A DNA stretch of 40,110 bases from the NCBI GenBank assembly GCA_018882975.1, contig VEQZ01000009.1, positions 1-40,110 on the forward strand. The letters run 5' to 3'. The DNA comes from Rhodocyclaceae bacterium (GTDB taxonomy: Bacteria > Pseudomonadota > Gammaproteobacteria > Burkholderiales > UBA3065). The translations under genes were made by a program, and so were the position numbers. Under the pieces are notes generated by a model. The model saw nothing but the letters and a program-made list of their open reading frames with translations, was not told the DNA's origin and did no database searches. Below are positions 21,064 through 30,501 of the stretch, one piece after another; position 1 is the first letter of the stretch; every line of letters starts with the position of its first letter.

Positions 21064-21669
21064 TCAAGCACGCGGCAGATAGCCATGCGCGCCAAGGTAG
21101 CCAATGATCACTTCAACGCATCGGTTCGGGTCCATGGTCGCAGTGTCGAGACGGATCTCCGGTTGCAGCGGCGCCTCGTAGGGCGAGTCGATTCCGGTGA
21201 AGTCGCGAATCTCGCCGGCACGGGCGCGACGATAGAGGCCCTTGGGGTCGCGCCGCTCGCACTCGGCCAGCGGCGTTTCGACAAAGATCTCGACGAATTC
21301 GCCGGGTTCGACAAGTGCTCGTGCGGCATCACGGTCGCTGCGGAACGGCGAGATGAAAGCGGTGAGCACGATCAGCCCGCCATCCACGAAAAGCCTGGCC
21401 ACCTCGGCGATGCGGCGAATGTTCTCGATGCGGTCGGTAGCGGAGAAGCCAAGGTCGCGGCATAGACCATGGCGCACATTGTCGCCGTCGAGCAGGTAGC
21501 AGAGAAAGCCCATCTGGTGCAGGCGGCACTCGAGGGCATCGGCCAAGGTGGACTTGCCGGCACCAGAGAGCCCGGTGAACCACAGCACGCAGGGCTTTTG
21601 CCCATTTCGGCGGCTGCGTGCGGCCTTGTTGATGCGGTGGACCTGCCAGACGAGGTTGTCGGAATTCAT
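21064..21669 (-). CDS. cysC: Adenylyl-sulfate (APS) kinase, stand-alone
   Basis: Phosphorylates APS to PAPS, the activated sulfate donor. The protein has 201 residues. Walker A is GLSGAGKST at 33-41; DGDNVRHGL (61-69), ISPFRSDR (with the phosphorylatable Ser near 107), [10 protein letters not shown] and FTGIDSPYE are all standard APS-kinase motifs. It is not fused to CysN, and no cysD, cysN or cysH is nearby. Its neighbour ugd suggests a possible role in sulfated polysaccharide synthesis rather than only cysteine assimilation, but this is inference from position. The ATG at 21669 is followed by the common N terminus LVWQVHRI. Confidence 0.94.
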   Translation of the reverse strand: MNSDNLVWQVHRINKAARSRRNGQKPCVLWFTGLSGAGKSTLADALECRLHQMGFLCYLLDGDNVRHGLCRDLGFSATDRIENIRRIAEVARLFVDGGLIVLTAFISPFRSDRDAARALVEPGEFVEIFVETPLAECERRDPKGLYRRARAGEIRDFTGIDSPYEAPLQPEIRLDTATMDPNRCVEVIIGYLGAHGYLPRA

Positions 21670-21778
21670 CAGTTGGTTGTATTCGAAATCAGGTCACCGC
21701 CCGGCCATCAACAGCCGTCGCAGGGCGGCGGGCATCAGAACCGGCGCGGCCGGCGTTGGCAGCCCTGCGGCACAAACC

Positions 21779-22092
21779 CTAGCCCGGCTGGTCGTCAGCC
21801 CGCCGGTTGTCGGCTGCCTGGAACAGTGTCTCCTCATCGGCGTCGCGCTCGTGGCGGAGTTGGCTGCGTCGCTTGAGCCGCGTGACCATCGCGCGCAGAC
21901 GGGGCGCGTCCATGCCGTGGATGATCTGGCTGATCTGCCGCCGCGACGCTTCGCAGACTTTCGCTGAAGCCCCGGCCGCGCCCTCGGACTGCCGTTGCCC
22001 GACCGCCGCGGCCCTATCTGCGGAATCTCGCCATCGTTGACAGCGCGCTGGTCGCAGCCAAAACGTTCGTAGAGGGCGGCTTCGGTATTCAT
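21779..22092 (-). pseudogene. Possible frame-broken small gene of unknown function
   Basis: The 606-bp region between cysC and the tRNA terminator has no intact recognisable gene. On the minus strand an ATG at 22092 opens a plausible N terminus (MNTEAALYERFGCDQRAVND), but that frame turns Arg/Ser/Pro-rich after about 30 codons. A second minus frame ending in TAG at 21779 then looks coding, with mostly G or C third positions and a charged helical sequence (SRRQISQIIHGMDAPRLRAM). The two would join through one frameshift near 22000-22030, giving roughly 100 residues. I do not recognise the protein. It could be a decayed gene, a sequencing error in a real small gene, or chance. Confidence 0.27.
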
Positions 22093-22275
22093 CGGAACTC
22101 TGGCAGCGGCGCTCACGGCTGGCAATGCAGTGCGGATGACCGGCATGACGATACCGCTGCTTTGCGGGTGGGCCGGGCTCGCCAGAGGGTAGGCCAAGCT
22201 CGCCAAGGGTGAACTCATTTTGCGCAAACGAAAAGACCCTGCCGGGCGTGCCGTGCGACCGCTCGACCCGCCCAA

Positions 22276-22302
22276 ACAAAAAAGCCGACTTGACTGTCGG
22301 CT
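22276..22302 (-). terminator. Intrinsic terminator of tRNA-Leu
   Basis: Reading the minus strand after the tRNA, AGCCGAC (22302-22296) pairs with GTCGGCT (22289-22283) around a six-base loop and is followed by a T-rich run (TTTTTTGTTT). Stem, loop and U-tract are all as expected for Rho-independent termination. Confidence 0.85.
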
Positions 22303-22308
22303 CTGTTA

Positions 22309-22395
22309 TGGTGCCCAGGAGAGGACTCGAACCTCCACAGTGTTGCCACCGCTAGGACCTGAACCTAGTGCGTCTACCAATTCCGCCACCTGGGC
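22309..22395 (-). tRNA. tRNA-Leu (anticodon CAG)
   Basis: An 87-nt tRNA including the encoded CCA end. The acceptor stem is GCCCAGG/CCTGGGC, the D arm contains GGTAGAC, and the anticodon stem-loop is CTAGG-TTCAGGT-CCTAG with anticodon CAG reading CUG, the favoured leucine codon in such GC-rich genes. A class II variable arm follows (CGGTGGCAACACTG), then the T loop GGTTCGAGTCC. It has its own promoter and terminator, so it is an independent unit placed head-to-head with rnr. Confidence 0.97.
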
Positions 22396-22412
22396 AGCTC
22401 AGGAGGGCGCAG

Positions 22413-22440
22413 ACTATACAAAACCCCACCGGAAATCAAT
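22413..22440 (-). promoter_or_regulatory. Candidate tRNA-Leu promoter overlapping the rnr start
   Basis: On the minus strand TATAGT (22418-22413) lies about 18 bp before the mature tRNA 5' end and is followed by a GC-rich discriminator (CTGCGCCCTCC), common at stable-RNA promoters under stringent control. The best -35 is TTGATT (22439-22434) with a short 15-bp spacer. The -35 region coincides with the rnr ATG at 22439. Confidence 0.45.
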
Positions 22441-24868
22441 GAAGAACTCAAAAAAGACCGCCGTCAAGGCGGCTCGCGCCCCCGCAACCCACACCCGACA
22501 ATCCCCTGCTGCCAAGTCAGCCCCCCAAGCCAAGGCCACGGGGCGAAGGCCGGCCGCCTCGCGCCACGCCGACGGCGATGCCGAAGCCCGAGCCCGCGAC
22601 CCTTTCCTCGACCGAGAGAAGGAGCGCTACGACAACCCCCTGCCCTCGCGTGAATATGTGCTGCAGGTTCTGCGCGAGCAAGGTGTTCCGCTCGGCGAGA
22701 TGCAACTGGCCAAGCTGGTAGGCGTGACTCCGGCCGAGTTCGACGTCTTCAGCCGCCGGCTGGGCGCCATGGAGCGCGACGGCCAGATCCTGCGCAACCG
22801 GCGCGGCGCCATCGGCCTGCTCGACAAACTCGACTTGGTGCCTGGGCGCGTCGATGGCCACCCCGACGGCTTCGGCTTTTGCATCCCCGACGACGGGTCG
22901 GCCGACATCTGGCTCTCGCCGCGCGAGATGCATCAGGTGCTGCACGGCGACCGCGTGGTGGTCCGCATCAAGGGCCGCGACAATCGCGGCCGCCCCGAAG
23001 GCAGCATCGTCGAGGTGCTGCAGCGCAAGAACCGCACGCTGGTGGGCCGCATCTACTGCGAGAACGGGTTGTGGTTCGTCGCCGCCGAGAACCGCCGCAT
23101 CGCCCAGGACATCCTCATCGCCCCCGGCCAGCACGCCGGCGCCCAGCCCGGGCAGGTGGTCACGGTGGAATTGCTGACCCAGCCCTCGCGTGCCGCCGAG
23201 CCCACGGCAAAAGTGGTGGAGGTGCTCGGCAACTATGGCGACTCGGGCATGGAGATCGAGATCGCGCTGCGCAAGCACGACCTGCCCCACCAGTTCCCGC
23301 CCGAAGCGGCGCGTCAAGCCGATCGCCTGCCGCTGGGCGTGCAGAAAGCCGACCTCAAAGGCCGCGAGGACCTGCGCCACCTGCCGTTGGTGACCATTGA
23401 TGGTGAAACGGCGAAGGACTTTGACGACGCCGTGTGGTGCGAACCGCAGGGCAAGGGCTGGCGCCTGCTGGTGGCGATCGCCGACGTGAGCCACTACGTC
23501 CAGCCCGGCGATGCGCTGGATCAGGAAGCGGTGGCGCGCGGCAACTCGGTCTACTTCCCGCGCCGCGTCATCCCCATGCTGCCAGAGGTGCTGTCCAACG
23601 GACTGTGCTCGCTCAACCCGCAGGTCGACCGTCTGTGCATGGTTTGCGACATGGACATCAGTGCCAAGGGCGAGATCGGCGATTACCGCTTCTACCCCGC
23701 GGTGATGCACAGCCAGGCACGGCTGACCTACACCCGCGTGTGGGATGCGCTGTCGGGCGGTGCAATGGATGACGACACCCGCCGCCTGCTGCCCGAGTTG
23801 CAGCAGCTCTACAAAGTGTTCAAGGCGCTGCTGGGTGCGCGTGCCAAGCGTGGCGCCATCGACTTCGAAACCACCGAGACGCAGATCCTGTTCACGCGGG
23901 AAGGTCGCATCGAGCGCGTGGTGCCAGTGGTGCGCAACGACGCGCACCGGCTCATCGAAGAATGCATGCTCGCCGCCAATGTCTGCGCTGCTGACATCCT
24001 GATCCGCGCCGAACACCCGGCGCTCTACCGCATCCACGACGGCCCCTCGCCCGACCGGCTGGAGAAGCTGCGCGCCTTCATGGCCGAATTCGGGCTCGGG
24101 CTGGGCGGTGGTGACAAGCCCTCCGCCGCCGACTACGGCAAGTTGCTGGCGCAGGTGCGCGAGCGGCCGGACGCCAGTCTCCTGCAAACGGTCATGCTGC
24201 GCTCGCTGAGCCAGGCGGTATACAGTCCGGAGAACGTCGGTCACTTCGGCCTGGCGTACGAGGCATATGCGCACTTCACTTCGCCGATCCGGCGCTACCC
24301 GGATCTGCTGGTGCACCGGGCGATCAAGGCGGTAGTCAAGAAAAAGGCCTACGACGCCGGCGACTGGAACGCGCTGGGCAAGCAGTGCTCGATGACCGAG
24401 CGCCGCGCCGACGAGGCCAGCCGCGACGTGCTGAACTGGCTCAAATGCACCTTCATGTCGGAGCGCGTCGGCGAGGTGTTCGACGGCACGGTAAGCGCGG
24501 TGACCGGCTTCGGCATCTTCGTCACGCTGGACGAGGTGTTCATCGAGGGCCTCGTGCACATCTCGGAGCTTGGCACCGACTACTTCCATTACGAGGCCGA
24601 GCGGCAGCGCCTGCTGGGCGAGCGCACCGGGCGGCAGTTCCGGCTGGGCGACCGGCTCACGGTGCAGGTGGCGCGTGCCGATGTGGAGACCACACGCATC
24701 GACTTTGCGCTGGTGGCCGGCGGCGAGGTCGCCGCCACCGATGCGGATGCGGCCGACGTGGGTGGTGGTGGTGGCGGACGCAAGGCGGGCGGGCGCGGCA
24801 AAGCCGGCGGCGGCCGGGCGGCGGGCGCAAAAGTGGGCGGCGATAAGGGTGCCAGCCGTGGCCGCTGA
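22439..24868 (+). CDS. rnr: Ribonuclease R
   Basis: Processive 3'-5' exoribonuclease that degrades structured RNA, rRNA and defective mRNA. It has 809 residues. A basic N-terminal tail precedes a winged-helix segment (about 75-130) and two cold-shock domains (GRVDGHPDGFGFCIPDD and following). The RNB catalytic domain begins near residue 315 with DGETAKDFDDAVW, containing the metal-binding aspartates, and continues through EECMLAANVCAA and YAHFTSPIRRYPDLLVHR. A C-terminal S1 domain starts near 676 (GTVSAVTGFGIFVTL). The last 50 residues are Gly/Lys/Arg-rich, as in many RNase R tails. The ATG at 22439 is preceded by GGAA. It overlaps rlmB by 11 bases. Confidence 0.97.
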   Translation: MKNSKKTAVKAARAPATHTRQSPAAKSAPQAKATGRRPAASRHADGDAEARARDPFLDREKERYDNPLPSREYVLQVLREQGVPLGEMQLAKLVGVTPAEFDVFSRRLGAMERDGQILRNRRGAIGLLDKLDLVPGRVDGHPDGFGFCIPDDGSADIWLSPREMHQVLHGDRVVVRIKGRDNRGRPEGSIVEVLQRKNRTLVGRIYCENGLWFVAAENRRIAQDILIAPGQHAGAQPGQVVTVELLTQPSRAAEPTAKVVEVLGNYGDSGMEIEIALRKHDLPHQFPPEAARQADRLPLGVQKADLKGREDLRHLPLVTIDGETAKDFDDAVWCEPQGKGWRLLVAIADVSHYVQPGDALDQEAVARGNSVYFPRRVIPMLPEVLSNGLCSLNPQVDRLCMVCDMDISAKGEIGDYRFYPAVMHSQARLTYTRVWDALSGGAMDDDTRRLLPELQQLYKVFKALLGARAKRGAIDFETTETQILFTREGRIERVVPVVRNDAHRLIEECMLAANVCAADILIRAEHPALYRIHDGPSPDRLEKLRAFMAEFGLGLGGGDKPSAADYGKLLAQVRERPDASLLQTVMLRSLSQAVYSPENVGHFGLAYEAYAHFTSPIRRYPDLLVHRAIKAVVKKKAYDAGDWNALGKQCSMTERRADEASRDVLNWLKCTFMSERVGEVFDGTVSAVTGFGIFVTLDEVFIEGLVHISELGTDYFHYEAERQRLLGERTGRQFRLGDRLTVQVARADVETTRIDFALVAGGEVAATDADAADVGGGGGGRKAGGRGKAGGGRAAGAKVGGDKGASRGR

Positions 24869-25595
24869 CAACTTTCTCTGGGGCTTCCACGCCATCACCG
24901 CGCGCCTGCGCCAGAGCCCTGACTCGGTGCAGGAGCTCTGGTACGCCGACAACCGCCGCGACGGCCGCCTCAAGGGTCTGATCGCCCTGGCCGGCCAGGG
25001 CGGCGTACGCCTGCACCCGGCCACGCCCGACCGCCTGGACGGCATGACGCGTGGCGCGCGGCACCAGGGCGTGGTGGCGCGGGTGTCGGCCACGGTGCTG
25101 GCCACCGACATCGACGCGGTGATGGACGCGGCCGGCGACCGCCTGCTGCTGCTGGTGCTGGACGGCTGTCAGGACCCGCACAACCTCGGCGCGTGTCTGC
25201 GCGTGGCCGATGCCTTCGGTGTACATGCGGTGGTGGCGCCCAAGGACCGCGCCGTCGGGCTCACACCAGCGGTGTCGCGGGTGGCTTGCGGCGCCGCCGA
25301 GACGGTCCCGTACATCGCCGTCACCAACCTCGCGCGCTTCCTCGAACAACTGGCCGACCGCGATGTGCTGACCGTCGGCGCCGACATGGAGGGCTCGCAG
25401 CCGCTCTACGACGTCGACTTGCGCCTGCCCATGGCCTGGGTGCTCGGCGCCGAGGGCTCCGGCCTGCGCCGCCTGACGCGCGAGCACTGCGACGTGCTGG
25501 CGCACATCCCCATGAGCGGCACGGTGGAGAGTCTGAATCTCTCCGTGTCGACCGGTATCTGTCTGGCGGAGACGCGGCGGCGGCTGCCGGGGTGA
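24858..25595 (+). CDS. rlmB: 23S rRNA (guanosine-2'-O)-methyltransferase RlmB
   Basis: SPOUT-class methyltransferase; E. coli RlmB methylates G2251 in the 23S peptidyl-transferase loop. The protein has 245 residues. An N-terminal substrate-binding domain (NFLWGFHAITARL) is followed by the knotted SPOUT domain with LDGCQDPHNLGACLRVADAFG, VLGAEGSGLRRLTREHCD and IPMSGTVESLNLSVSTGI, all diagnostic of RlmB. No ATG suits; the GTG at 24858 has AAGGG six to nine bases upstream and gives the normal length (E. coli 243). An alternative GTG at 24849 has worse spacing. The start lies inside the end of rnr, indicating translational coupling of the pair. Confidence 0.95.
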   Translation: MAADNFLWGFHAITARLRQSPDSVQELWYADNRRDGRLKGLIALAGQGGVRLHPATPDRLDGMTRGARHQGVVARVSATVLATDIDAVMDAAGDRLLLLVLDGCQDPHNLGACLRVADAFGVHAVVAPKDRAVGLTPAVSRVACGAAETVPYIAVTNLARFLEQLADRDVLTVGADMEGSQPLYDVDLRLPMAWVLGAEGSGLRRLTREHCDVLAHIPMSGTVESLNLSVSTGICLAETRRRLPG

Positions 25596-25689
25596 GGTGA
25601 ATCGACGCTTCCGACGCGTCGAACAGCGGCATCGACTGGGGGGGTGATCGACGCAGAGATTGCGTTGATTTGCGGCAGGGCCTCCGAGC

Positions 25690-25718
25690 TTGCGTCTTTC
25701 CCAACGACCCCGCACAAT
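25690..25718 (+). promoter_or_regulatory. Candidate promoter of the rpsF-rpsR-rplI operon
   Basis: TTGCGT (25690-25695) and CACAAT (25713-25718) are separated by 17 bp, which would start transcription near 25725 at the edge of the leader hairpin. The match is moderate and was found by eye. Confidence 0.4.
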
Positions 25719-25725
25719 CACGGGC

Positions 25726-25767
25726 TTTGCCGAGCCGGGACCCCGGAGCGGCGTCACCGTCGGCAAA
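25726..25767 (+). promoter_or_regulatory. Structured leader upstream of rpsF, possible S6:S18 autoregulatory element
   Basis: TTTGCCGA (25726-25733) pairs perfectly with TCGGCAAA (25760-25767), and GGC/GCC just outside can extend the stem. The 26-nt interior contains a further CCGG-GACC-CCGG hairpin. A structured rpsF leader bound by the S6:S18 dimer is known in many bacteria, and both proteins are encoded in this operon. I could not verify the conserved loop nucleotides, so the regulatory role is inferred. The remainder of the 233-bp gap after rlmB shows only the promoter. Confidence 0.45.
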
Positions 25768-25828
25768 ACGCCGAACCCCTTGCTTGACCGTTTCGCACCG
25801 GCAAGCTCGATATCCACAAGGAGATGCG

Positions 25829-26230
25829 ATGCGTCACTATGAGATCGTGTTCATCGTGCATCCGGACCAGTCGGAACAGGTCCCGGGCATGATCGAACGC
25901 TACCGCGCCACCGTTGGTAACGGTGGTGGCCGGTTCCACCGCCTCGAAGACTGGGGCCGCCGCCAACTGGCCTACCCCATTCAGAAGATCCACAAGGCGC
26001 ACTACGTTTTGATGAACATCGAGTGCAGCTCGGCCGTGCTTGCCGAGCTTGAGGACGCCTTCCGCTTCAACGACGCTGTGCTGCGCCACCTCACCGTGCG
26101 CATGGACAAGGCTCACACCGAGCCCTCGCCGATGATGAAGGAAGAGAAGTCGCGCAACGTCATCGCCGGTGCGGCGGCCGATGCCGCGCCCGCTGCGGCT
26201 GCGACTGCCACTGAACAAGCCCAGGCCTGA
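25829..26230 (+). CDS. rpsF: 30S ribosomal protein S6
   Basis: Small-subunit platform protein that binds S18. It has 133 residues starting [21 protein letters not shown], with the conserved [20 protein letters not shown] segment. The acidic/Ala-rich tail from about residue 105 is typical of proteobacterial S6. A strong AAGGAG (25818-25823) lies five bases before the ATG at 25829; an out-of-frame ATG at 25824 is ignored. It is first in the rpsF-rpsR-rplI operon. The usual betaproteobacterial priB gene does not follow; only 29 bp separate rpsF from rpsR. Confidence 0.97.
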   Translation: MRHYEIVFIVHPDQSEQVPGMIERYRATVGNGGGRFHRLEDWGRRQLAYPIQKIHKAHYVLMNIECSSAVLAELEDAFRFNDAVLRHLTVRMDKAHTEPSPMMKEEKSRNVIAGAAADAAPAAAATATEQAQA

Positions 26231-26259
26231 GCGCCCACCACACAAAAGGACATCGAGAC

Positions 26260-26520
26260 ATGGCTCGCGATTTCAAGAAGAAGCGTGACGGTGGTGCCAA
26301 GGCACTGTTCCGTCGCAAGAAATTCTGCCGCTTCACGGCCGAGAAGGTCGAACAGATCGACTACAAGGACGTCGACCTGCTCAAGGACTTCATCACCGAG
26401 AACGGCAAGATCACCCCGGCGCGCATCTCCGGCACCCGCGCCTTCTACCAGCGTCAGTTGTCGGAAGCGGTCAAGCGCGCGCGCTATCTGGCGCTGCTGC
26501 CCTACACCGACCTGCACTGA
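26260..26520 (+). CDS. rpsR: 30S ribosomal protein S18
   Basis: Small-subunit protein that dimerises with S6 on 16S rRNA helix 22. It has 86 residues with the basic N terminus [32 protein letters not shown] and the C-terminal block [20 protein letters not shown]. The Cys in KKFCRF is a usual S18 feature, though without the full zinc-ligand set seen in some paralogues. AAAGGA precedes the ATG. It sits between rpsF and rplI and is part of one transcription unit. Confidence 0.97.
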   Translation: MARDFKKKRDGGAKALFRRKKFCRFTAEKVEQIDYKDVDLLKDFITENGKITPARISGTRAFYQRQLSEAVKRARYLALLPYTDLH

Positions 26521-26531
26521 GGAGACGCGAC

Positions 26532-26981
26532 ATGCAGATCATCCTCATGGAAAAGGTCGTCAACCTCGGTCAACTGGGTGACGTCGTCAAGGTCAAGGAC
26601 GGTTACGCCCGCAACTTCCTGATCCCGCAGGGCAAGGCCAAGCGCGCCACCAACGCCAACATCGCCGCTTTCGAGGCGCGCCGTGCCGAGCTCGAGGCTG
26701 TCGAAGCCAGCCGGCTGGCCACTGCGCAGGCGCAGGCCGCAGTGATGGCGGAGATGGTCGTGACCGTGCAGCAGAAGGCTGGTGTCGATGGCAAGCTGTT
26801 CGGCTCGGTAACCAATGCCGACATCGCCGCCGCCCTCGGCAAGGCCGGTCATGCGGTCGAAAAGATGCACGTGCGCATGCCGGAGGGTCCGCTCAAGACG
26901 CTCGGTGAGCACCTCGTGTCTGTCGCTCTGCATCAGGACGTGGTGGTGGAGGTCAAGGTTGTGGTGGCCGCGGAAGCCTGA
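26532..26981 (+). CDS. rplI: 50S ribosomal protein L9
   Basis: Large-subunit protein with two domains joined by a long helix, bound near the L1 stalk. It has 149 residues: the N-terminal domain [30 protein letters not shown] is cut here to its diagnostic start, [31 protein letters not shown] follows, then the Ala/Glu-rich helix (about 41-75) and a C-terminal domain beginning near [19 protein letters not shown]-like sequence (TGAGGAGACG) directly upstream overlaps the rpsR stop region. It is last in the operon and is followed by a strong terminator. Confidence 0.97.
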   Translation: MQIILMEKVVNLGQLGDVVKVKDGYARNFLIPQGKAKRATNANIAAFEARRAELEAVEASRLATAQAQAAVMAEMVVTVQQKAGVDGKLFGSVTNADIAAALGKAGHAVEKMHVRMPEGPLKTLGEHLVSVALHQDVVVEVKVVVAAEA

Positions 26982-26997
26982 CGGTAGCCCCCGGAGA

Positions 26998-27019
26998 AAA
27001 AACACACCATTGTGTTTTT
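26998..27019 (+). other. A/T-rich hairpin after rplI
   Basis: AAAAACACA (26998-27006), loop CCAT, TGTGTTTTT (27011-27019): a perfect 9-bp stem ending in a T-run, 17 bp after the rplI stop. It may be a first, weaker terminator ahead of the GC-rich one at 27034-27061. Confidence 0.5.
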
Positions 27020-27033
27020 CTGCCAAAAGACGC

Positions 27034-27061
27034 AAAAAACCCGGCTCAGGCCGGGTTTTTT
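27034..27061 (+). terminator. Strong intrinsic terminator of the rpsF-rplI operon
   Basis: CCCGGC (27040-27045), loop TCAG, GCCGGG (27050-27055), flanked by six A and six T. The symmetry means it could also stop transcription arriving from purA on the other strand. Confidence 0.9.
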
Positions 27062-27175
27062 GTTACTTACGAGAGCAAATCCGTCAAGCGCCGCACTGAT
27101 CGCAGGCTGCGAACCCGCCGAACCGTTCACCCAAGGTGGTGGGCTGCCGCAAAACCACCGGGGGGCCGCGCCTAC

Positions 27176-27233
27176 CGTCGGTGGGGCTTCCCAGCGGATG
27201 GCGCCGAAGTCTGCTGCGAAAGCCCCACCGACG
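27176..27233. repeat. 14-bp perfect inverted repeat between rplI and purA
   Basis: CGTCGGTGGGGCTT (27176-27189) and AAGCCCCACCGACG (27220-27233) are exact reverse complements separated by 30 bp. A lesser pair, GGTGGT (27135-27140) with ACCACC (27154-27159), lies just before it. The element sits between convergent rplI and purA and has no U-tract. It could be a purA mRNA 3' stem, a REP-like dispersed element or a protein-binding site. The rest of the roughly 200-bp gap shows nothing else. Confidence 0.6.
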
Positions 27234-27267
27234 CTCTCCCGGCCCAACGGCGGTCGGCGCAGTGCGA

Positions 27268-29597
<2,330 letters not shown>

Positions 29598-29631
29598 GAC
29601 AGTGCGGCTCGTATCGGGCGATGAAGCCGCC

Positions 29632-30501
29632 TCAGCGGGCCGGGCGCTTCATGTACTTGAAGAAGTCGCTGCCCGGATCCAGCACCAGCATGTCGGAGCG
29701 GTCCTTGAAACTCGAGCGATACGCCTCGAGACTGCGGTAGAAGGCGTAAAACTCGCCGTCGGCGCTGTAGGCGCGCCCATAGATATCGGTGGCACGCGCA
29801 TCACCCAGGCCCTTGGTGCGCTGCGCGTCACGGTAGGCCTCGGCGAGAATCACCTCGCGCTGGCGATCGGCATCGGCGCGAATGCGCTCGCTCTCGGCGG
29901 CACCCGTGGAACGCAACTCGTTGGCCACGCGCTTGCGCTCAGCCTCCATGCGGCGGAACACCGACTCGCTCACCTCGACCGGCAATTCGACGCGCTTGAT
30001 GCGCACATCGACCACCTCGACGCCGATTTTTTGCGCCTCGGCGTTGGCGGTCTCGCGCATCGCCAGGGTGATCTTGTCACGTTCGCCCGAGACGACATCG
30101 CGCACCGTGCGGCTGCCGAACTCGTCGCGCAGGCTCGAGTTGATGGTCTGCGAGAGGCGCGTCGCGGCGCGCGTCTCGTCGCCGTTGACCGAGACGTAGA
30201 ACTGCTTGACGTCCTTGATGCGCCACTTGACGAAACTGTCGACCAGCACGTTCTTCTTTTCGCTGGTGATGAAACGTTCCGGTTCCGGGGCATCGAGCGT
30301 GAGGATGCGGCGGTCGAAAAAGCGCACGTTCTGCACCAGCGGCAGCTTGAAGTGCAGACCGGGCTCCTCGACCGTGCTCACCACTTCGCCGAGCTGGAAG
30401 ACGATGGCGCTCTGACGCTGGTCCACTGAATACACCGAGCCCAGCAGCAGAATGAGGGCGAACAGGCCGCCGATGACGAAGGTCACGATGTCGCGGCTCA
30501 C
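29632..30501 (-). CDS. hflC: HflC, SPFH subunit of the HflKC complex
   Basis: With HflK it forms a large membrane cage around the FtsH protease and modulates its activity. The protein has 289 residues: a membrane anchor at about 5-25 (VTFVIGGLFALILLLGS), a band-7 domain (SAIVFQLGEVV, PGLHFKLPLVQNVRFFDRR), a coiled-coil stretch rich in Arg/Glu (AERKRVANELRSTG) and the C-terminal YRSLEAYR and SDFFKYMK typical of HflC. It starts with GTG at 30501, overlapping the hflK stop by four bases (GTGA), which should keep HflK and HflC near equimolar. It is followed by hisZ. Confidence 0.96.
   Translation of the reverse strand: MSRDIVTFVIGGLFALILLLGSVYSVDQRQSAIVFQLGEVVSTVEEPGLHFKLPLVQNVRFFDRRILTLDAPEPERFITSEKKNVLVDSFVKWRIKDVKQFYVSVNGDETRAATRLSQTINSSLRDEFGSRTVRDVVSGERDKITLAMRETANAEAQKIGVEVVDVRIKRVELPVEVSESVFRRMEAERKRVANELRSTGAAESERIRADADRQREVILAEAYRDAQRTKGLGDARATDIYGRAYSADGEFYAFYRSLEAYRSSFKDRSDMLVLDPGSDFFKYMKRPAR

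Noticed and set aside
22517-25111. Open frame of more than 860 codons antisense to rnr and rlmB
   Set aside because: High G+C codon use suppresses stop codons on the opposite strand. The product is low-complexity, rich in His, Gln, Val and Arg, with no domain, while the sense strand encodes clear RNase R.
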